From: Symsagittifera roscoffensis
Lineage: Eukaryota; Xenacoelomorpha; Acoela; Convolutidae
Direction of reading: 5' to 3'
NCBI RefSeq assembly: GCF_963678635.1
Contig: NW_026970769.1
Coordinates: 1-53,000, forward strand
Length of the DNA: 53,000 nucleotides
Made by a program: the position numbers and the translations under genes. The notes beneath the pieces were generated by a model. That model worked only from the letters and a program-made list of their open reading frames with translations, searched no databases and was not told the origin of the DNA. Positions 10,801 through 18,133 of this stretch are shown here, piece after piece. How positions within the stretch are numbered: the stretch's first letter is position 1; each line of letters starts with the position of its first letter.

Positions 10801-11749
10801 GACCATGCAGAGGTTGACTGTCACCGAGAGAACAGAGAAGAGGCCAGTGTCCATTCGCAGCCGAGGCGTTGAACGGGATTGCAGGTCGATCGTCAACCAG
10901 CTGGTGACCTCGATGCCGAAAGAAGTATTGTTGAGAACTTCGTTCACTGAATATGGAACATCGAATCAAAACCAAGCTACTGAGGAAGTCAGGATCAGGT
11001 CGAAATCTAGCTTCACGAGGAGAGTGCACTTCACGGATGCAAAAGAAGAATACGAGCCAAGCCCAGACTGTTCGTCCATGGACGAGACAATGTCCGGGGA
11101 GTCTGACACCTTCGAGCCAGTCAAGGACGTCTCCTCTGATGAGTCAGACACCTTTGAGCCCGTGCAGGACGACTTGTCCGGGGAGAGGTTGACTAGACCA
11201 CCTAGGGGCAGAATTTTGTCCGGGGAGTCGGGTTCAAAGCGACCGATGGACAGAGTTTTGTCCGGGGAGTCAAGAAACATCTCAGACAACTTGGAATATG
11301 ATGTTGAGGAATCAGTCGTTTCAAGTGGTGACTCGAGACCCCAGTCCTGGGACAACACGTCTGAAACAACTTCCAATTCCGATGTGTCAGAGATCGCAAT
11401 CCACTCCTTATTGGTAGACTGGAAGCAGCGTGGGCTGGACCGAGAAACACATCAGGATCCAGACAGGGACAGATACACCTCAGATGAAGAGGGCACTGTG
11501 GTAGATAATGCCGCAGACGAACTCGAGCTGATAGCAGTTTCAAAACGCCCAACCAGATTGCTGCCACATGGTACGGTTGTCCGTACCAATCTGGAACCAT
11601 CTGTGCAAGAAGCGACGCCTTTGAAAAAGATATGGTGTGTCAAGTTGATGGACGATGCTCATGCTCCGGAGTGGGCAGATGAACGTGGTGAAGACGTATT
11701 TGAAAGCCAGGTACAGGCTGTCGGATCTCCTAAGGGCTCAACGAAATGA
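4880..11749 (+). CDS. Gag-Pol polyprotein of element 1: Gag, protease, RT, RNase H
   Basis: Single frame, no Gag/Pol break. ATG 4880 is chosen because the frame upstream has only a TTG. Gag: basic Ser/Thr-rich N-terminus, likely coiled coil about residues 290-410, a Gag core about 540-690, then two CX2CX4HX4C zinc knuckles from about residue 741. Aspartic protease: LLDTGAVVS with the catalytic Asp near residue 1096, then FILGRDF. RT: LDLGSAFWQVP and YVDD near 1581-1584. RNase H: DTDAS, AEMFA, VDNRA and NADSLS supply the acidic residues. A linker of roughly 400 residues follows, rich in Ser and acidic residues and with repeated LSGES. The frame should run on into integrase but shifts near 11680 and ends at TGA 11747. 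Element 2 stays open there, so this is damage, not programmed frameshifting. Confidence 0.92.
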   Translation: MQRRDSLGSTTKIPRLSKGSTRKFRTRRSQTSFSSASDAFAEDESTKGQPDLSVIEMKLRSEKNLDGNQRRSAEAEPASETLVDPFDEGERTLIRPDFEPDEVLEREEAERTEETSERPEVEPREEVLYRGMSKSETKSYKWRKEPSHLTSAHSSLAKQSNNAMMSSMSPGEEQTFSKAKKSWKSLYDERMASLPTVGLTSSDGYPEITHSDVNFTPCPRNDMSREASSASPTRPMSDGITMGASSTFDRLMTSMHKQKGGASSSTRLQPQLTSSSLGLTPPLGAAGDISDMFAGVMNGLDELRRDMTKRIDQVDERAHHGRENLKDELTHVKSQARFDQAQLICDTDQCLAESLAQANKESEEREARMTREIERLLNDHDNTYAQTMTGLERRLDAKSDLMMRKLDAILNGNSWQEHSNSRERSRHANVGDGTGNSARAQQGSRTNYEHRNKERPRAAPQRPGWTNPVPPEADATPETRLPTVPQVSSVPDLTTVSQDTTMYASMLEPLNRSLETFITKLSKSTERGERSRRTLKKPKSYKDESDGCIDTWIEVMKLHFEEENLSKKQECSALTSNLEGTALNCVMAKRANERDSARKIFDILLNRFGSGVQGHQAMVKFEKRRQRDEESIDKFLDDLELLRRRSNPDERISERNLAIASKFMDGVRSEELKTMLATHFTLSLDQVPTPDDLRMKSREYLLIKPRAQNRYSNYGNYSGTNTGANSSWYKPRDDMDKRRSCANCGSMDHHVSACSAYKQNMKAIGYFLEDADATDEDHEEYVRGLIMKYGPRCFFCNLEGHFKSDCTQFWDAVADAKHPRHDEALSGVKASRARLMNEAESRRKETTPSTFTTKKVKTWPDEVVASNLEAESSSPLKLDYGLAARTALQNVKQDLATKEVEQWVRSELESTDLRESLNVLSKTTRAEDEKEPKKQGLKLNVISGKTFGMTKAGTKIMSIISVAGHQVVKNLSEPSEITLVHLDIYADYLKEKDPKLDSRAVRALLTTGGPRLMKVDGHYPILMNVDGINIYTKAHITDANDQVGRIYIGQEELKVRRIGHNAMLEQDAVHIGCEADLAAHVLDVQGRQLSVKGLLDTGAVVSVMPVKTWTDMGFERSDLIPTNIRLAAANQGAIYVAGRTPIISLQLGGRHLWMSFLVVENLDESDQFILGRDFVRKFDVTIDLNDGLIRIKDPERKYEKRPLNKILINQAKVPIFLDRKVRLKPNQAVIATFRMRNLNELSNDRQVCLVPNPNSKSSAILGRSFSLTQSGLCVSVLLNTEATTVTIQRGKKLGYALPLNTDFLSVENLKKFDVTKCPLHANQECIMKRVIELKSSRKLFSMKSETDDGLSSCSNFPERPTEAELAANRPVLPEIEHLKGKISDKELDSLRAVLDRNADVFSKHKADIGCCNFVEHEIEIEEGSVPHREGARRMTPNKSEACRKEIEMLMEYDMIEPSKSPWACGVVMAKKKGGQLRFCCDFRYLNAVTIKDAYPIPRIDESLSKLGDAKFFTTLDLGSAFWQVPLRKQDREKTGFACELGLFQWKRMPFGLCNATATFQRLMAQALTSVTKKYGNLIMCYVDDVVIATPTLEDHIERLEEVFSCMKQAGLKCKPSKCEIPRDSIKYLGRLVDKHGVRPDPEAVEAVLTWKAPKTDTQLMSFLGFANYYREFIKGYAEKIYPMQRLMRNKGKKFTWTDEAQVSFENIKRELCEAPVLGMPTEKGMFVLDTDASVVAISGILHQEQEWNGRTVLRPIAYGSKVLSDTEMKYGAPKAEMFAVITFVEKYRAYLGSAPFRLRVDNRALAWLKTYSMDQSYIGRWIVRLDGYHMIIEHRTRDKHQNADSLSKKTEFYERLEEKQANQSEIKEGFSFLDKETYDKLPLTRWLDKSGHPIPGHPDLPVETAAEIKLLARGEPVPLDLLVRSNLVQQELTRLGINSIALLNKTVNVAPDVMGKLRDLLDREVNRLDREWMETMQRLTVTERTEKRPVSIRSRGVERDCRSIVNQLVTSMPKEVLLRTSFTEYGTSNQNQATEEVRIRSKSSFTRRVHFTDAKEEYEPSPDCSSMDETMSGESDTFEPVKDVSSDESDTFEPVQDDLSGERLTRPPRGRILSGESGSKRPMDRVLSGESRNISDNLEYDVEESVVSSGDSRPQSWDNTSETTSNSDVSEIAIHSLLVDWKQRGLDRETHQDPDRDRYTSDEEGTVVDNAADELELIAVSKRPTRLLPHGTVVRTNLEPSVQEATPLKKIWCVKLMDDAHAPEWADERGEDVFESQVQAVGSPKGSTK
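11089..11273 (+). repeat. Four polypurine-tract-like copies inside pol linker, element 1
   Basis: TGTCCGGGGAG occurs at about 11091, 11175, 11218 and 11260. Three copies extend to TCCGGGGAGT. They encode a repeated LSGES or MSGES peptide. The same bases, read in another frame, occur in the macro region (13714) and directly before the 3' LTR (21871). Element 2 has three copies in the same linker (41965, 42031, 42098). Confidence 0.7.
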
Positions 11750-12059
11750 TAGAATGACGAGCAGTCTGAAGAGATGGATTGAGAATGGAGCACCTGACAA
11801 GGGAGACTTGGAAGAAGACAGCTATAAAATCCTGAAGCAATTCTACCTGAAGCGAAACGACTTGTTGTACCTGAATAAGGACGGGATCGTTGCCTGCAAG
11901 CGAAAAGAGGAGGACAAGGTCCTTTATAAATACAATTCAATAGTGTTACCACAGTTGTACCAGACCGAATTGCTCTTTCGCTCACATGATCAGATGGGAC
12001 ATGAAGGCGTGGACAAGGTGTATAACAGGATACAAAAACGATTCGAATGCCGGGATTGA
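11655..12059 (+). pseudogene. Integrase N-terminal zinc-binding part, out of frame
   Basis: Continuation of Pol in a different frame. From about 11690 it matches the uninterrupted element 2 protein (TYLKARYRLSDLL onward). It carries the His pair of the HHCC integrase zinc finger (RSHDQMGHEG). The Cys pair (CLSCQ) lies after a second one-base loss near 12048, which returns the sequence to the original Pol frame. The two indels compensate, leaving about 120 residues in the wrong frame. Confidence 0.8.
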
Positions 12060-13297
12060 AGAAGGCTTGTGAGAAATGGATAGCCGCATGCCTGTCTTGT
12101 CAACAGGCAAAGGATCCCAGGAAACTAAGGTTCCCCCTACAGTCAATAGAATCGTCAGGTTTCAACGAAGTGGTGCAAATTGATCATCAGAAAATCTGCA
12201 TGACAGCAACGGGCTATAATCAGGTGCTGGTAATGATCGACCATTTTACAAAGTATGCGGAGGCAGCACCCTGCATGACAGCATCGGCAGAAGAAACATG
12301 CGATCATTTGATAAATGTGTGGATAGCAAGGCATGACTGCCCCATCACGTTCCAATCGGACAATGGCAAAGCATTCGTAGGTGATCTCACAAAAGAGTTA
12401 ATGAAAAGGTCGCAGGTAGCGCAGGCCCACTCGACCACTTATCACCCGCAAACGAATGGCCTAGTCGAGAGGCAGAATCGCACTCTGGTATCCATGTTGA
12501 GAGTCTACTGCTCACGCTACATGGATGACTGGGACAAGCACTTGCCGCAAGTGATGGGTGCTTACAACAGCACGGAGCATTCCACCACGGGAATAAGTCC
12601 GCATATGATGCTGACGGGTCATGAAAAAGCACTCCCGTTAACGTTCTTCTACCCTGAATATGAAGGGAAGAGGACAGCACCGCAAACGTACGTGCGGGAC
12701 GTTATTAGAAGACAACAGGACCTCAATGACTTATGCAGGAGGAATACGCAACAGGCGCAGATTAGACAAAAAAGGAGGTTTGATAAAAGGACAGCCGATG
12801 CAAAAGCCTACTCAGTTGGCGACTATGTCTGGGTGTTCCAGGAAGTGGTTCCACCAAAAGGAACCAAGAAACTATTAAAGAAATGGCGTGATCCATTTCA
12901 GATAACAGAGGTGCATCAAGGAGGTCGTTTTTATCGGCTGAGCACCGGAAGAGCGGCTCATTACGAGAATATCAAACCACACAACGCCTCGTCCGAGGAT
13001 TGGTGCATCCCAGCGGACATGCAAGGGGGAGACTATTTAATAGTGGATCCTGCTTGTGAAGTGAATGAAAGGGGTACTCGCGACAAGAACGACGGGAATG
13101 AGATGGTGGACAATTGTGATCTACCACTGGATCTCGAGTTGACTGAGCGAGTAGAGGTGGACGATGAAACTCTACCCTATGCCGAAGAAGACTGGGATTG
13201 CCCGGAACAAACCGAAATTGACAAAGGAATACAGCCTGACTTTCCGCTCACTATGGAGACACGCCAAAGTAAGAGGGGAAAAAACCAGAAGAAATAA
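12047..13297 (+). CDS. Integrase catalytic core and C-terminus, element 1
   Basis: In the same frame as Gag-Pol; the ATG at 12047 is only the first Met after the frameshift. Retroviral-type integrase (DDE): CLSCQQ zinc-finger cysteines, first Asp in QIDHQK (codon at 12182), second in QSDNG (12359), Glu in LVERQNR (12467). Exactly 35 residues separate the second Asp and the Glu. The C-terminal part has the YSVGDYVWVFQ and LKKWR.PF..T.V pattern of gypsy integrases. An acidic tail follows. TAA at 13295-13297 stops the frame, but the same frame stays open afterwards into the macro-domain region. Confidence 0.88.
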   Translation: MPGLKKACEKWIAACLSCQQAKDPRKLRFPLQSIESSGFNEVVQIDHQKICMTATGYNQVLVMIDHFTKYAEAAPCMTASAEETCDHLINVWIARHDCPITFQSDNGKAFVGDLTKELMKRSQVAQAHSTTYHPQTNGLVERQNRTLVSMLRVYCSRYMDDWDKHLPQVMGAYNSTEHSTTGISPHMMLTGHEKALPLTFFYPEYEGKRTAPQTYVRDVIRRQQDLNDLCRRNTQQAQIRQKRRFDKRTADAKAYSVGDYVWVFQEVVPPKGTKKLLKKWRDPFQITEVHQGGRFYRLSTGRAAHYENIKPHNASSEDWCIPADMQGGDYLIVDPACEVNERGTRDKNDGNEMVDNCDLPLDLELTERVEVDDETLPYAEEDWDCPEQTEIDKGIQPDFPLTMETRQSKRGKNQKK

Positions 13298-14332
13298 AAT
13301 CCGTATGGCGAGGACTTCGTTGTAGACCGGATAGTAGTGAGTGATGACATACACTCGCTGGTGGGGCTGGACGAAGTAGCGATGCTAGAAGAAATCGACC
13401 TTGTGAACGATATGGATCAAGATTGGATCGACGATCGATCAGAACCGGAAGTGGAGTTCGAACCAGAAGCGGAACAGACTCATGAGCAACAACTAACAAA
13501 CTTGCGCGTGTTCGAATGGCTCCACGATCTGCCGACAGATCCAAAAGAGACGATCCGGACGATTCAGGACGTCGATAGAGACGGCGTCAAATACATCAGT
13601 CATGACAATACCGAGTCCAACTGGGTTGCCCCAGATGGTCCTCTACGTGTTCCACAATCCAACCTCGGTCTCCTAGACTTTGGGCGATCGACGGGGACGT
13701 CGATGGATATTTTTGTCCGGGGAGTGGGGGTAGGACTCACCCACACCGAAAATCTCATAATAAAAAAATTGAAATCGGCAAGGCAAACCGGAGAACTAGA
13801 GACAGAGGGCGAGAATGCTAAGAAACCACCTTTTGGACGAATCTTTGAATCGTATTTTGATCTCCCGAACCACTATTCGAACAATATCGTTATAACGGAC
13901 AGCGATTTCATACTCACGGAACGCACGTGCGCCATAGCGATAACTGCGGACGTAAGCTTCAAAACAGCACTAGCGGCCGACTTTAAAAGAGAGTACAAGA
14001 ATATCGAGTTTTTGTGGAAACAGAGGCCGGGTGTAGGAGGAATGATAGCGTTGCCCCCTGTTGCATCACAGATACCAGGGAAATATTTGTGTTTTTTGGT
14101 TACGAAAGCTACTGATAGGCAACACGTGAATCCGGAGAGCTTGGTATTGGCCTTGACTCGACTTAGGGATTTCCTGGTTGAGAGAGGTGTGACCTCTCTC
14201 TCGTTGCCAGTATACGATCCTAATAGGGGAAAGCTACATCCGAGAGAGTTGTACGCTCTTGTGCATGTGATATTTTCAGAGACTGACATAGAGGTTTACT
14301 TACATAAAAAATACTATCTGAGCATATGCTAA
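13298..14332 (+). CDS. Macro-domain segment of Pol, element 1
   Basis: Same frame as integrase, separated from it only by TAA 13295. The first ATG is at 13382, and the conserved NPYG.DFVVDRI stretch begins right after the stop, so this is best read as the end of Pol. The acidic N-terminal part is unrecognised. The last ~140 residues (about 13900-14325) resemble a macro domain of the OARD1/TARG1 type: AIAITAD, ALAADFKREY, GKYLCFLVTK, LALTRLRDFL, SLSLPVYDPNRGKL, then ELYALVHVIF and EVYLH. The glycine-rich loops usual in ADP-ribose binders are changed, so binding and de-ADP-ribosylation are uncertain. The region 13713-13730 overlaps a polypurine-tract-like motif. Confidence 0.75.
   Translation, partial: NPYGEDFVVDRIVVSDDIHSLVGLDEVAMLEEIDLVNDMDQDWIDDRSEPEVEFEPEAEQTHEQQLTNLRVFEWLHDLPTDPKETIRTIQDVDRDGVKYISHDNTESNWVAPDGPLRVPQSNLGLLDFGRSTGTSMDIFVRGVGVGLTHTENLIIKKLKSARQTGELETEGENAKKPPFGRIFESYFDLPNHYSNNIVITDSDFILTERTCAIAITADVSFKTALAADFKREYKNIEFLWKQRPGVGGMIALPPVASQIPGKYLCFLVTKATDRQHVNPESLVLALTRLRDFLVERGVTSLSLPVYDPNRGKLHPRELYALVHVIFSETDIEVYLHKKYYLSIC
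13668..13730 (+). promoter_or_regulatory. Candidate central polypurine tract, element 1
   Basis: TTTTTGTCCGGGGAGTGGGG within the macro coding region. The upstream 45 bases (GCGATC, GGGAC, GATGGA in order) match those upstream of the 3' polypurine tract at 21821-21883. The region is nearly identical in element 2 (44484-44550), third codon positions included. Central polypurine tracts of this kind allow a second plus-strand start in lentiviruses and foamy viruses. The role here is inferred. Confidence 0.6.
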
Positions 14333-14774
14333 GAATTGCGCTCGGCGATAAGTGGTTTTTATTAAGTTGCTCGATAAGAATTAGAGTCAAGTTTTAGGTT
14401 AGGCTTTAGGTACAGTATTAGGGATTAGGTTTTTATATGGTAGTATAGGTGTGTGATGTTAATGTGTTTATGTTATGTTATTGTTATGATATGTTTTATG
14501 TTTGTGTCATCAAGGTGACAGCGCTTATTCGTGCTACTCTGACAAAGATAAAGGTGGACGATTCACCTTGGTGCTAAATTTTAAATCAGAATTGTGAAGA
14601 GAATTTCAATGGAGAGTTTTAAAGAATTGATTGATGTTGCATCCAAAAATGATGGTTCTAAGTCGCGACCTGTTTTTTAGATCTTGATTGATCGAAAATT
14701 GTTTACTGAACACTGAATCAGAGGAGACAGAAAGAAATTACACGACACGACAAGAAGAATCAACACGAAAAGAA
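14333..14774 (+). other. Spacer between Pol and ORF3 with a 3' splice-site-like sequence
   Basis: About 440 bases without a gene. It is TTAGG/TGTTAT-rich around 14390-14510 (element 2 has a GTTAT run at 45210-45245) and has a small hairpin AAGGTG...CACCTT near 14550. At 14672-14680 TGTTTTTTAG precedes ATCTTGATTGATC. In element 2 the matching place reads TTTCTTTTCTAG then ATCCTGATTGATC. The rest of the spacer is poorly conserved. Confidence 0.6.
14671..14680 (+). promoter_or_regulatory. Candidate 3' splice acceptor before ORF3
   Basis: Pyrimidine tract followed by AG at 14679-14680, 95 bases upstream of the ORF3 ATG. The AG plus the downstream AT(C)TTGATTGATC are conserved in element 2 (AG at 45484-45485, 83 bases before its ATG) inside an otherwise diverged spacer. 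A spliced or trans-spliced mRNA for ORF3 is the natural reading. The donor was not identified. Confidence 0.5.
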
Positions 14775-17700
14775 ATGGGTGACACGAACGAACTCATGGA
14801 ATTCCTCTCAGCGAGTCTAGGAGCGACTCTAGACGAGATCTATCAGCGGCTGATCGATTGTGATTTTACACGAGAAGACCCGGGGTTGGCGATGTTTGTG
14901 GTCGCACTCCTCAATGCACTGGGAAGAGAGGGTCGAGGGAATCGCCCTACAGAAGTCGTGTTGATGTTGGCCTTCGGTGAGTCCGGGACCGCCGAGAGAG
15001 GCCGAAACCGATTGATGAGATGGAGGCGCGGAGAGATGTCTGGCCACGACCTGGCTCGTGAGCCAGGACTAGGTGAGCAAAGGGACCACCGGCTAGGTGA
15101 GATGCCCTTGCCCGTCCAACCTGCGCAGCCACTCATTGGAGCGAAGAGACAACGTGATGGGCCAGGCCCATCACACTCTGTCGACTCTCCAACAGCTGCT
15201 CCTCCCCTAAAGAGAGTGAGAGTGAGCGAGATAGAGATCCAGACGTCGGAGACGATTGAAACACTGGAGAAGAAGGAGAGAGATCAGAGTGAGCTGTGTG
15301 CCACACTTCAGGAGTACAGGGCCACAGCTCGGGAGAGAGACGAATGGAAAAAGAAATTTGAAGATCTGCAGGTGGCCTACAAGGAGGATGAGATAAAGCA
15401 CCTGAAGGAGCTGTATATGGCGAAGGTGAGCCAAGTGTCACCGGAAATCCTGGCGAGCATGAGGTCCTCGGAGGGATCTAACGACACACGCCCCAGGACA
15501 ACAGCGCAGGAGCTGTGCGCATCGAGAGGACCTGAGGTTCTGGATTTGCGTGCATCAAGGGGGCCCGAGGCTCCTCAGCAGACACGACCGTCTGCTTCGA
15601 GTCAGAGGTTTACGATACCAGACCCTTCTGACACCTATCTAGCTCCTCAATTTCAGGAATCGTTTAACCGAGTGGCCAGAGCCGCGATGGATGAGATCAA
15701 CAGAGGCACTGAGCGGACACTGGCTAGGATCGTTCCTTCCCAGCGTCGTGATCATTCATCAAATAGCTCGGAGCGAGCAACCCGCTCGATAGCGTGTTCT
15801 GCGCCTGGTGGAGTCTTTGAGAAGTCTCGCGTGGTAGACATCAGGAAGAATCTGATGGCACGTCATCAGTTCACGCAAGTGCCAGCCGAGCATCCTCGAG
15901 CCTGCCTGAATGGCATGAGCTGGAACCCCGCCACGAACGACCAAGTAATTCCCCCAGGGAGTCGCCATTTGATCATTGGAGACAGTTTGGTGAGAGATCT
16001 GAATGAGATCTTCGTCTATGGTCATACTACCATTCTGTCCTTTGGAGGAGCCTCAGTGGCTCAGGTCATCAAAATGATGGAGTTCCAGAGCGAGGATCAT
16101 TTGGATACATTAATAATAATGCTGGGGACCAATGACGTCTCGAGAGCCCCCGTGACTCCGGAGAACAAGTGGGAACCTCTATTGGTGTGTCTCTTGAACG
16201 AATTGAAAGAAAAGTACAGACCCAAACTCGTGATCCTGTGCACGATACCACCAAATCCTTTGGTGGGCACCATAGCTGCAGATTTCATGAATGGCAACGT
16301 GACGCGGTGGAATGAAATGACCCGCAGTCTGGTGAGAAACAACCCTGGCGAGTTGCGACTCCTGGATCTCGAAAATATGCTGCGCATGACTGACCACATC
16401 GCGCTCACTAAAGATGGAGTGCACTTCAATACCCAACGAGGGAGGCATTGGATTAATGATGTGTTTCAGACGCAATTGAGGGAAGCGGAGCAAGAGTCGA
16501 GGGCGACCGGTTCTTTGGCTCGGACCAATTCGACCGGAGGGAGTAGAATAAGGGCAACCGTGCCCGAATCCCTCGCCAACCGCCTAGGGCCCTTGGCAAC
16601 GGAAACGGTTGGAGCCGCAACCGTCGCTCCGAGCTCGAACGTGAGAGACAGGCTGGGGACTGCTCCTCCTCCCAGGCCGCAATCGATTGGAAGCCGACTC
16701 GGCAGATCGGTGGAACAGAACAACAGGAATAACTCCCAGACCGCGTCTAGGAGGAACGATTCGCCTGCCACGACAAATCCTGCTTCGACAGCAGGACCGT
16801 CTACAAGTACCGTGCCAGCGGAGGGGATCGAATCAGGCAGCAGGCTGCTTTGGAATAGATCAGATCCTAGTCATTGGGGTCAGTATAAGACGGACATGTC
16901 GGCGAAGTTAATTATGAATACCTTGACGTGTCGGGAGGATGCGATGAGAATGACTGGCGGTGAAAGTCCCACAGTGTCTCGACTTTATCGGATACCGGGT
17001 GTGGATTGGCTGCTAGCAGAGCAGGAGAAATTCAGCTCCTCGACCTCACTCCGACATGTAGACCTGGATGGATTACCTCATGACAATACCTTTGGACCTT
17101 TAAACACCCGGTCGCTCACCGACGTTCGAGATAGGACCCGGGAAAGGACACCACCTGTGCGCAAGGGCAAGTTCCAGACGGAGAACAAGCCCAATAACAA
17201 ACATCACAAGATGTACAGACAATTCGCTAAACCACCCGGTCAGACGCCGGGCGAGTATTCGAGGGATTACCCCCGAACTACAACAGTGGTTGGAGACGAT
17301 AAGAGATACGGGAACCTGAAGGCCCCAATAGGCGATGGCCTTTTTGCAGCTTATGACCCCTTGGACATGAAGGCTGCCAAATATCTGGTTGTGGCCGGCT
17401 CCGATTATCTCTACACGCCCCGTTCTCTATTCTGGCCCGATGTGATTTTCTTAACGGCGCCTAAACTGGACTGGGGACAGGCGATAGGCATGATGATAAG
17501 TGTACGGAGAGTGGTCAGCATGGAGCCGCAGGTAATAGTGGTTGCAGGCTCAAATGATCATCTACAAAGCAGAGGCTTATTGTCACGTCTGACGGATGGA
17601 TCGATCCCGAGTAACGAAATTATAGGGGAAGCGATAATGACACTACTCTCGGCGATGGCCGAGGTAGAGGCAGCAGCAAGACAACGTTTCACCATGAATG

Positions 17701-18101
17701 TGGTGAAGGTGATCTTCGTATTGTCACCAGGCTACGCTGCGTTGCCTGAACCCCTTCAATTTGTGTATACAATGGTCACGACGATAGCAGAGGGGAAATT
17801 TAACGTGATAATTCCTGCCCCAAACAGAGTGGTGGACCCGGACAATTACTATCCGTCCCGATCTGAGCTTCCCGCCGTTTGGGCTGACATCTCGAATGCC
17901 ATACAGGGGCTCAGAGATTGTAGCACAACTAGGTTGGTGCTAGATGAAGTTCTGGGGTTGGAGCTGTCCAACTTCGCAAGATTATTGAAGCTAAGACCAG
18001 GGGTAGATGACGATCATCTATTAGTACAACAGGTGGCTGATGATCTCTGGTTCAGACAGATGGATCAGGCGAGAGCGGGCAGGGAGATAGTACAACACTG
18101 A
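14775..18101 (+). CDS. ORF3: SGNH/GDSL hydrolase-domain accessory protein, element 1
   Basis: Start ATG 14775, where similarity to element 2 ORF3 begins (upstream codons come from a TTG). N-terminal ~100 residues unrecognised; then a basic PPLKRVRV stretch and a probable coiled coil about residues 160-220. An SGNH hydrolase domain follows: IIGDSLV with Ser about 404, FGGAS, GTND with Asn about 453, and DGVHF with Asp 547 and His 550, so all four signature blocks are present. Esterase domains of this fold occur in some retroelements and viruses, but the substrate is unknown. About 940-1010 there is a second block with VVAGSDYLY and VVAGSNDHL, resembling a degenerate second SGNH fold without a DxxH. 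The C-terminus is truncated by the deletion near 18070-18100: element 2 continues for another ~2.6 kb. Confidence 0.8.
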   Translation: MGDTNELMEFLSASLGATLDEIYQRLIDCDFTREDPGLAMFVVALLNALGREGRGNRPTEVVLMLAFGESGTAERGRNRLMRWRRGEMSGHDLAREPGLGEQRDHRLGEMPLPVQPAQPLIGAKRQRDGPGPSHSVDSPTAAPPLKRVRVSEIEIQTSETIETLEKKERDQSELCATLQEYRATARERDEWKKKFEDLQVAYKEDEIKHLKELYMAKVSQVSPEILASMRSSEGSNDTRPRTTAQELCASRGPEVLDLRASRGPEAPQQTRPSASSQRFTIPDPSDTYLAPQFQESFNRVARAAMDEINRGTERTLARIVPSQRRDHSSNSSERATRSIACSAPGGVFEKSRVVDIRKNLMARHQFTQVPAEHPRACLNGMSWNPATNDQVIPPGSRHLIIGDSLVRDLNEIFVYGHTTILSFGGASVAQVIKMMEFQSEDHLDTLIIMLGTNDVSRAPVTPENKWEPLLVCLLNELKEKYRPKLVILCTIPPNPLVGTIAADFMNGNVTRWNEMTRSLVRNNPGELRLLDLENMLRMTDHIALTKDGVHFNTQRGRHWINDVFQTQLREAEQESRATGSLARTNSTGGSRIRATVPESLANRLGPLATETVGAATVAPSSNVRDRLGTAPPPRPQSIGSRLGRSVEQNNRNNSQTASRRNDSPATTNPASTAGPSTSTVPAEGIESGSRLLWNRSDPSHWGQYKTDMSAKLIMNTLTCREDAMRMTGGESPTVSRLYRIPGVDWLLAEQEKFSSSTSLRHVDLDGLPHDNTFGPLNTRSLTDVRDRTRERTPPVRKGKFQTENKPNNKHHKMYRQFAKPPGQTPGEYSRDYPRTTTVVGDDKRYGNLKAPIGDGLFAAYDPLDMKAAKYLVVAGSDYLYTPRSLFWPDVIFLTAPKLDWGQAIGMMISVRRVVSMEPQVIVVAGSNDHLQSRGLLSRLTDGSIPSNEIIGEAIMTLLSAMAEVEAAARQRFTMNVVKVIFVLSPGYAALPEPLQFVYTMVTTIAEGKFNVIIPAPNRVVDPDNYYPSRSELPAVWADISNAIQGLRDCSTTRLVLDEVLGLELSNFARLLKLRPGVDDDHLLVQQVADDLWFRQMDQARAGREIVQH

Positions 18102-18133
18102 CAGGGGGAGAAAAAGAGAATCTGATACCTCCT

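Noticed and set aside
11670-12060. Programmed frameshifting in element 1 Pol
   Set aside because: Element 2 reads straight through both places in one frame, and the two shifts cancel, as expected of random indels.
13337-14332. Macro region as an independent env-like gene with its own start
   Set aside because: The frame begins at GTG, the first ATG lies inside the conserved region, and the frame is continuous with integrase apart from one TAA.
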